Positions 21,293 to 64,000 of a stretch of DNA of 64,000 bases are shown here, one piece after another. Position 1 is the stretch's first letter. Every line of letters starts with the position of its first letter. This stretch comes from Vicugna pacos (Eukaryota > Chordata > Mammalia > Artiodactyla > Camelidae): positions 3,257,646-3,321,645 of the forward strand of contig NC_133012.1 in the NCBI RefSeq assembly GCF_048564905.1, given 5' to 3'. The notes beneath the pieces are model-generated. The model was not told the origin of the DNA. It searched no databases and saw only the letters and a program-made list of their open reading frames with translations. A program made the position numbers and the translations under genes.

Positions 21293-22410
21293 TGTAGTGA
21301 GTCAAATGGTGCCCATTCCCCAGGCATGCCCATGTCCTAACTCCCAGAACCTGTGAATATTATATCTTATAAAGCAGAATATGTGATTAAGTTAAGGATT
21401 TTGAGAGGAGGCGCTTCTCCTTAGGTTATCTGAATTGGCTCTAAATCCAATGACAAGTGTCCATTAGTAGAGTAAACTAGGTTGGAAATGTGCTAGCCTT
21501 CAAGAAAAAAGGAAGAATCAGTCTGAGAGCAGAGCCATGGGTGCAAAGGCAGAGGCTGGAGGAGCAGGTGCAGAAGCAGTGGGTGCAGAGGCAAAGGCCT
21601 ATGAGGCTGCCTTGGGCCCAGTGGGCAGATCTTCAAGTGACAGGAAATTATTCTCAGCATTTGCAACCTAATAGAATTTACCCTGGTAGATTTCAAACTT
21701 CCTTGGGAATGGTGACTCCTTTATTCCTTCACATTTCTCCTCTTTAATGGAAATGTCTACCACAGGCCTGTCTCACCACTGTATTTTGGAAGCAGGCAAA
21801 CTGTTTTCTAGTTTCACGGGTCCACAGATGGAGGGATTCTGTCCCAGGATGGATCATGTCGAGTCTCAGCCAAACCTGAGATAGATGACGAGATTCAAGA
21901 CTTGTGAGCTGATGATATTGAGATTTTGATCTCAGAGTTGATTCCGTAGTGGGTTGAGACTTTGGGATGGCGTGAAAGTATGTGCACATGGGATGCACGT
22001 GAATTTTGGGGGGCCAGTTAGTGGACTGTAATGGATTCAATGGTGGCCCCCCAAGATGAAATGTCCACACCTTAATCCCCAGAATCTTTAAATACCGCTT
22101 TATATTGCAAAACGTGATTAAATTAAGGCTCTTGAGAAGAGGGGCTTACCCTGGATTATCCAGATCAGCCCCACACTCAATCACAAGGGTTCTTATAAAA
22201 CGCACACAGGGGCGATTTGACAGGTAGAAAAAGAGGTGGCAATATGACCACAGAGGCAGAGATGCAGCCACAAGTCAAGGAGCTCCTGGACCCATCAGAA
22301 GCTGGAAGAAGCAAGAACAGAATCTCCTCGAGAGACCTTGGGGGAACTTCATTTCAGGTTTCTGGCCCCCGGAACTGTGAAAATACATCTCTGTTCTAGC
22401 TTGTGGTGGC
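21293..22410 (+). repeat. MaLR (ERVL-MaLR, MLT1-type) fossil with LTR, internal remnant and LTR
   Basis: A 5' LTR part (21293-about 21600, 'catgtcctaactcccagaac', 'ctctaaatccaatgacaagt'), a remnant of the internal region (about 21600-22026) and a 3' LTR (22027-22410, 'cacaccttaatccccagaat', 'agaagctggaagaagcaaga'). Non-coding relic of pre-placental-radiation type, clearly degraded. Confidence 0.8.
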
Positions 22411-22734
22411 TTTTTTGTTTGTGCCTGTTGGCTGGCTTCTCCAGCACCTGTCAGGGGCACTGGAGTCAAGAGGAACACCTGGGAAACTCACCACCACCTC
22501 ACTGCTCAAGTCCAAGCTGGTCTGCCTCCTCCTCGCTACCTTGTGGAGTCATCTTCTATTTGTTTATCAATAACGTCCAAGGATTTGAGCTGTACTTAGC
22601 AGGAGGAATAGGAAAAGGTATATCTGCTGCACCTTTTTGAAGTGGAAGTCCTACGTCTGGAGTTTTTGCTTTTTTAGTCAATAGCATATTCTGCTTATAT
22701 TCATCTTTTTAAACATTAGCTTGGGTGGTGATGT

Positions 22735-22870
22735 TTTCTTACTCAAAATTCTTCAGTGACTCCCAACTGCCTATAAAATAAGCCCATGACTCTTAGCTCA
22801 ACATTCACTCCCTCTCTGATCTGACCCCATCCCAGTCTGTTTCTGGTCTTATTTCCCACATCAGTGTTTC
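22735..22870 (+). repeat. LINE-2 fragment downstream of IKBKB
   Basis: 'cttcagtgactcccaactgc' then 'ctgatctgaccccatcccag' follows the L2 order. Confidence 0.55.
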
Positions 22871-22984
22871 CAAAATCACGCTTTATCAAACCCTAGTTCT
22901 TTGGGATGTTAATAAATGTTTTGTACACACAGGAGGAAAAAAAAGGCTCTACCGTCAAATGAGTTTGATAAACAGTGGATTTAC

Positions 22985-24255
22985 ACAAAGTTAAGCCAGT
23001 TTATTTTTACAGGACTTTCAGATACTTTAATACACCAGTGCACAATGTGAATCTCCGAGAGGCAGTTAAAGCTGGAAGCATTTCCCAAATGACTTGACGT
23101 GGAATCTACTGTACCGCCTTCCTGGAAGCCATTCACTGGAAGTCTTCTAGCCCAACTTTCTTCTCCATCCCAGCTTGCCAATTTGTTATCATCTGAACTC
23201 ATCTTGCTTTCCTGCCATAATACAAAGGCGAAGTTTCGTGAAACGTCAGAGAGGCAATGTTAGTGGTGCAGCATTTGTTTGATCAGGCACGATTCGACTG
23301 CATAAAATTTTCAATTAAAGCTGGACTTCGAGTTCTTTCTCTATTTTTTTTTTTGACTTTTGAGTTCTTAAGTCCTAACTGGAGGTATTACAAAAATAGA
23401 CTGTGGGATTTGAGTCATGTTAAAAATAGAGAATCTATTTTTTTAAATAAATCAATTGAATAATCCTGCGGGATGACACGAGAGGTGGGGGATGCCCCTG
23501 TCGCACCACCGCCATGCACACAGACAGGAGGTGGTCAGCAGGCTGACGGGTGACAGACACCATTCTTTCCTTCTTCTCCATGGCAATTCGCCCTCAGGGG
23601 TCTTTGGGACCCAAAGGAAGGGAGGTGCTCTTCCACCCTGGCTCAGACGAGTCGTGGAGTCTGTGGCTGAAAGGACTGCAGACGGGGGGAGTGTCACGAT
23701 CACCTGCAGCCTTGCCGAAGGGAGGACAGCCACCAAAGTCGTCGGCAGAAGGCAAACAGCAGCAGTGCAATGAGAGGGGGAGGGGGAGGGGGCACCAGGC
23801 CAAATCCATGATTTAAACGTCTGTTTCAGAGAAGCTGCATCCAGGTGAAACCCTGGCTGTGAAGATGGGTGGATCGGGGATTCTGGAGATCAGGAGGGGT
23901 CAGGAGGGGACAGCTGGCACCAAGTGCCCTTCTTACTTTGTCCAGAAAGTCACGTTAGACATTTGTCTGCTGGTCTGTGGGGCAACCATACTTGGGGCGC
24001 TTTGCTCCAAGCAGAGGAAGCGGCGGCTAGGGCTCTGTCTCCCTCAACGCCCGTGCCTGGGCCCCTTCCAGTGTGCAGCCAAGTTGCTGGCAGTGGCCAC
24101 AGAGGGCCATACCCTTGGTCCACGGCGACTGTCACAACCGCTGGGGAAGCGAGACCTCCGTCTGGTGCCGAAGACCGAGGGACGTGATGACCGCGAGGCC
24201 CTGGTGGGGAAGGGGCTCAGGCCAGGCAGCCCGTCCGGGTCAGGGACCCCCAGGG
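22985..24255 (-). other. IKBKB: IKBKB 3' UTR
   Basis: About 1.27 kb from the TGA to the expected cleavage site. It is free of recognised repeats, unlike the flanks, and ends shortly after the only well-placed AATAAA on the gene strand. The exact cleavage site is inferred. Confidence 0.75.
23000..23005 (-). terminator. IKBKB: IKBKB polyadenylation signal AATAAA
   Basis: aataaa on the minus strand within 'tgtaaaaataaactggct'; cleavage is expected 10-30 bases further, about 22975-22990. Confidence 0.75.
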
Positions 24256-58792
<34,537 letters not shown>

Positions 58793-60559
58793 TCAAATCC
58801 GAAACTGTCCCCCAAGGCCCAAAGCAAGGACTGTGATCACCTCCAGCCTGTCCTGCTGGGCTCCTCCAGCCCCACCTCTCAGCCTGCCCTCGCCCTTCAC
58901 CCTCTCCATCCCGAGTCTGCATGGAAGCACTCAGGCTCCCCCTCCTCCACAGGACCTCTGCTGACCACACCTGCCCGCAGGAGTCCTCACTCCTCCGCCC
59001 GGAAGCCACTGAACTCGACCATCCGACCCCCCCTGAACATCACCTCCACATGCGCCAACCTAACGGCTCAGGCACGGACATCGGGGTTCATCTGCCTCCC
59101 TCTGGGAAGTTCCTCTCCCCAGACGGAACAAGCCCAGAACACGGGAGATTCAACTCCCATGCAGCCGTTCACCAGCTCTGGGACCCTGGGCAGGCCCCGG
59201 CATCTGTAAAGTGGGATCTGGACACCCACCTTCAAGGGCTGCCCTGGAGCAGAGCCTGGAGCCGAGTTCAGCCCTGAGCAGGCGTTCAGGAACACTCCGG
59301 GGGGCACCCCTGTGTCACACACGGACTCCTGACATTCACAATCCTCCGAGGCTGGGCTCAAACCCACCTTCCCCCACCCTCCATCAGACCACCGCCAGGT
59401 CCTGTGCTGTCTGGCCTCCGTGCCAGCTCTCATAGGGGCTCAGGCACTGCCCCCCGCCCACCCGCCCTGCTGCAGGGGCTCCTGCCCTCCTCTCTAAGCA
59501 GGTGACCCTTTCATTGCACTTATTATCAAAGACTTATTTTCTGCAGGGGCACAGGGCTATTTTCTCTTTTCTCTGGTAAATTATAGGCCTGTCCAGCCTC
59601 CGGCTGAACCCCTATGCCAGTAACTGGCACGGTGCCCTCAGTGGAGGTTTCCGAACAGAAAAGAAAGCATCAATGCAACTCCTGTGGATGACGGACTGCT
59701 GGGTCCTGAGGATTAACTCTGCTCTCCCCCTGGTGTCCAGGCAGCACTCAGGACAGACTCAAAGGGGAGGGCCTTGAACCACTGGCATTGGGGGTGGAGG
59801 GACCACACTCAGCCACCACCTCCTGGGTCAACGGGTGCCGAGGGGCAGCAGGTGCCCTGGGGGCAGCAGCCTGGGTGCTGGCCCCCTTCCATGAGCACGC
59901 CGACCTCTTCTCTGGCCCTGCGTACCCTCTGCACCTGCGGCGAGAACCCTGACAGCCCCACACCGCCATGCGCTGGGATGGCCTCAGGGAGGGATGGATG
60001 ATCAATCTGGCCAGAAAAGGTTTCAGAGCAGGACAAAATTCGACTGGTACCCAAATGAAGGATAGATGTCCTAGAGGCCCTGTCAGGCCAGTTTCTGAGT
60101 TTATGAAAGTGCACCCTGAAAAGAATGAGTCGAGTAAGCGCAGGAACTCATTCAGCACCGAGCAGGACTTAACACAGGCCTGTGGGGGACGCGGCAGGAC
60201 CTCCAGGGCCCAACGTGCCATCCTGACGGCCACAGAACTGCATCGCGGTCACACGGCAATGAAACCGGCCACCATGCCCACGGGAGCAAGGACCCACCCG
60301 AGAAAAAGAGGAAAATGGGAGTCCCCAGGCAGACAGATGGACTGACGGTGTCCAGTAAGACCATCTGGTCAACAGATCCGTCTCTAAAACTGACGCTCAA
60401 GATGGAAAGCCTCCGAAGAAAGGTGGAGGCACCTTCCGACCCTGACAGCTCCAAGGTCAGACGCAGATAATTCCAGCGCCTCCAAAACACTCTCAGAAGC
60501 TGTTTTTATTAAATCCCAACGCCCTGGTTAAGTCCCCCGTCACACAGTTACCTCACACG

Positions 60560-60850
60560 CCTTTTTTCTTTAACAGTTCTACTGAGATGTAATTTGTGTC
60601 CCAGACAATTCATCCATTTAAAGCGTGCACTTTAATGGTCTGGGGTACGTGCAGAGGACTGCGACCAAGGCCACAACCAACTTTAGAACACATTCATCAT
60701 CCTCCAAAGAAACCCTACAACCATAAGCCATCGCTCTGCATATTCCCCAACACCCCACTCCCATCTACTCTGTCCGCACACACTGAGCTGTTCTGGACAT
60801 TTCACATCAAGGGACTCTAACAGTCATGCAGGGGTCTTTCGTGGTGGCCT
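60560..60850. repeat. Ancient LINE-1 (L1M-type) fragment in IKBKB intron 2
   Basis: 'acagttctactgagatgtaa', 'caattcatccatttaaagcg', 'caactttagaacacattcat' and 'catcaagggactctaacagt' match old L1 3' text. Confidence 0.65.
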
Positions 60851-61610
60851 CTCTCACCCAGCCCAGCGTCCCCAGGCTCGCCCCTGCGGTGGCCCCCACC
60901 TGCCTCTGTGACAGCACTCCTTGGTGCCACCCTGAAAGCAGGTGCCGATGGCCAGGTTCTGCCACATCATTCACTCACTTTGCTGCTAGAACCCTGATCT
61001 TGGGCCGAGATTCTGAGGCACTGTTGAAGAGCTGACCTCTTTGTGAGATCGTAAATCCTGTTGCTCTTGGACCCATGAGTACAGTTACAGGTGTGAACTT
61101 GGGTGGAAGTACACCTCATATTTCTCGAGAATTAGGGGATGTGTCATGATAACATCATTTCTTCAATCAACGTACAAACGGACTGAGTTACAGCTCGCAG
61201 ACGTTACACCCTCCACGGCATGAACTTCCCGAATCCTCCACCTTCAAACCGATTTGAATCTGATTTCGTTTCACTTCCTATTAGTGTTTAGACTCTTAAC
61301 GTCCTGGCCCTGTTCTCCGGCAACCACACTGATGCTGCTCTGAAGTGCGTTCCAGATACTCATCCCTAGTCAGGTGGGGGCCTCCATGGAAACCGCGACA
61401 GTGGGATGCAGGGTTCTACAAACGAGAGAAGACGGATGGCCAGGCTGCACCCACTGAGCACCCACTCAGCGTGGAATGTTTTCATGGACTTTAAGCAACA
61501 GTTTGGCAGCAGATGCTGCAACTCGTGGTTTGTTAACTCAGAATGAGTCTGAGAGTTTAAATTGAGACACTTAAAAATCCACACTATTTTAACTTCAGTC
61601 CACAGAAGAG

Positions 61611-62105
61611 TGTACTCCTTTCTATCGCTGCTGTGACAAACTGCCAGGAACCTACTGGCCTAAAACCACCCAAATTTATCCCCTGACAGTTCTAGAGACC
61701 AGAAGTCTGGCATGGGTCTCGCTGGACTAAAATCGAGATGCTGGCAGGGCTGTGTCCCTTTCCAGAGGCTCCAGGGAAGAACACGTTTCCTTCCAGCTCC
61801 AGCTTCGAGGGGCTGCCCGCGTCCCTTGGCTCATGGCCTATTCCCCCATCCTCAAAGCCAGCAGTGACCAGACGAGTCTTTGCCACGTTGCATCACCCTG
61901 ACACTGACTCTCCGGCCTCCAGCTTCCACTTTTAAGGAAGCTTGTGATTCTGCTGGGCCCACTCGGATCACCCAGGGTAATCTTCCCACCTAAGGTCAGC
62001 TGCTTCACAACCTGAAACTCCTTTGCCGCATAACCAGACATACTCACGGGTCCAGGGAATGAGGACGTAGACATCTTTGGGAGGGGCCCTCATCTGCTGA
62101 CCACA
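61611..62105 (-). repeat. Full-length solo MaLR LTR (MLT1-type) with 5-bp target duplication
   Basis: On the minus strand it reads TGTGGTCAGCAG...GGAGTACA and follows the MLT1 LTR ('agatgtctacgtcctcattc', 'gtgggcccagcagaatcaca'). Exact 5-bp duplications aagag flank it at 61606-61610 and 62106-62110. A solo LTR fossil, about 495 bp. Confidence 0.88.
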
Positions 62106-64000
62106 AAGAGTACGCATCCCTCATAAAGATGACAGATAAATCAAACCCGAAAGGCAGATTTATTATGTGACTGGGAAATATTTTAGGGAATCGGTGTACA
62201 CACTGGATGACTGTAGATAACTATACACAATTTTGCCCCACACAAGCACTCGAGCTAACACATGGCTGTCACTTGGCCCACTCCAGAGTCCAGGAATAGA
62301 TTTTGATATTGAAGGTTGATATTGATCTGACATTGGCCTCAATATGCAAACTCAAACTAAAGCTTGAACTTAGTGATATAAACACAGAATACATCGTGGA
62401 GTAACTAGGCACAAACACTGAAACCGACTTTGTCCTTGCGGACAGCTCAGCCCAGCCCCATGGCTGCAGGGGAAGTCCTGACTTCCTGGGCCTGGGGCTG
62501 TCCCACACAGAGACAGATACACACATTTTCTTACAAGGTTGCCCTCTAGGAAGTACTCTAACATATTCCAGTTTTTCCATGAGTCATGTTGCATTTGAAA
62601 CGGAAGCTCAAATAGAATGACTTTCTGTTGCTAAAAACATACCTGCCCTGGAAAGCAAAATTCAATTCAACAGTACAGAAAAAGCAGATGATGAAGACTG
62701 GTTTGAAACCCTGAGGAGTTCGTTCCCCACCAGCAACGAGACTGAAGAGCATGGAGGACTTTCCCCATGTGGCTTGGCACCTCCTAGTCTCAGCTCAGTC
62801 CTCTGGACACGGAACCTTGGCCAGAACCATCTCAGCATCTAACTCCTAATAAGTTGGGACACAATTTAAAATCGGTTTGTATTTTGACAAAATGGAGAAA
62901 GGGGCCAACCATGGTATCTACATTGAAGGCAGTTGATCGTGAAGGTCCTTCAAGTCCCTGTGATAGTTAGCCTTTTGTACATGAAAACGTGAACCCTACA
63001 ATATAAACGTGAGTGCACTCTGAAGTGGGGGTGGGGACACGCATCCTCAGACTTCTGAGATCACCGAAGGCTCTAGGAAAATTGAGCTAGAAAACCCGGC
63101 CTCACACAGTCAACCTTCTTCTAAAGACGAGGGGATGCTCACAGGAAGCCAAGAAGTTCCTTCAAACCCTCAGGTCACAAAGCTGACTCCTGTTACCATG
63201 GCGACCCTCCAACTGGTTCCTTCTGAGGACCTGTCCTCCAAGATGAATGGTTCCAGAAGGTGGTGCACAGCTGGACCCAGAGAGGGAGCAGGGACAGAGC
63301 CCAGGGCTGAGAGTCAGAAGGCTGAGGGTCTGGCCCCAGCTTCATCCTGACTCAACAGCGGAGATCAGTCTACGCTAAGATGGCTGACTCCAACCCATTC
63401 CCTTCGGTGTGAAACCCAACAGGCACAGAGGTCTCCAAACCCACCCGCGGGGACTCAGGGGTGACGCAGGTCCGACTGTCATCTCTCGTCCTTCACCTGG
63501 TGAACGCGTGACCTGAGGCCTGTGATTTAAGCTCCCGGGTCTTTACCCACAAGGCGCAGGTGACTCTCCCACTTCCGGAGACATCAGTTAAACCGAGATG
63601 AGCAGCTGATACTTGAGTCAATCCTGGGAGTACCACTTCCTTTCCAAGACCCGTGCAGACGTGGCTCTACCATCTGAACTGCCTTCTCCTCTCCTGTCAG
63701 GCCATCAGAGGTCCACCTCCTTTCAAGTCCTGCTTCGGGAGCCTTCCGTCACCCCTGAGCACGTCAAGTGCAGATAAAGCGCCCAGCACATCAGGCACGT
63801 GCCGCTCTCGACACACAGGAGCCGTGACCACTGCCACAGGATCCGGGGCTGAGTTTTACACTTATGCAGTGTGTCCCTAACTATTCGTTTCATGCCCTCG
63901 ATCAGAGCACAGGCATGTAAGTCAGGGCCAGCTCTTTCTTTCCCTGATGGGTCCCTGATGGCGCTTAGGCTAGTGCTCAATAAATTCTTCCCGAACTACT

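Noticed and set aside
10340-22985. A possible extra gene between POLB and IKBKB
   Set aside because: The longest open frames are L1 ORF2 remnants; the rest is LTR, L2 and MaLR relics or short random frames.

Overview
This is a vertebrate nuclear window with intron-rich, single-copy genes. The host is most likely a camelid (camel, llama or alpaca). Twelve copies of a tRNA-derived SINE with an A box like 'tagctcagtgg', a B box like 'ggttcaatcc' and a tail ending 'taaacctaattacc' match the SINE family I know from camelids. The species call is inference. Two genes are present, both on the minus strand, in the tandem order known from human 8p11.21 (IKBKB upstream, POLB downstream).

Region 1 (1-10.4 kb): the 5' part of POLB, DNA polymerase beta. 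Exons 1-7 can be placed to the base with GT-AG junctions and a continuous reading frame (residues 1-141). They cover the whole 8-kDa dRP-lyase domain and the start of the 31-kDa polymerase domain; the remaining exons lie beyond base 1. The promoter is a CpG island without a TATA box, with a palindromic CRE (gtgacgtcac) and Sp1-type GC boxes.

Region 2 (10.4-23.0 kb): intergenic DNA, mostly fossil repeats. It holds several 5'-truncated and nested LINE-1s, a LINE-2 split by an LTR, two LTR-like elements on the minus strand and one MaLR element. No host gene was recognised here.

Region 3 (23.0-64.0 kb): IKBKB, the IKK-beta kinase. The 3' UTR and exons 22 to 3 are present and in frame, giving 719 codons plus stop. 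With the 35 codons expected from exon 2, which lies outside the window, the protein would be 754 aa (human: 756). All catalytic, activation-loop and NEMO-binding residues checked are intact. The right edge lies in intron 2.

The two genes are functionally separate: POLB works in base-excision repair in the nucleus, IKBKB in cytoplasmic NF-kB signalling. I found no new multi-gene system. The points most worth a second look are small-scale: a perfectly duplicated 5' splice site after POLB exon 3, a (UG)43 tract 27 nt inside IKBKB intron 16, a SINE beside the exon 12 splice donor, a five-CCAAT array with a TATA box in an LTR upstream of POLB, a chimeric SINE-L1 retrocopy, a perfect 20-bp hairpin in intron 5, and serine losses in the IKK-beta C-terminal tail.
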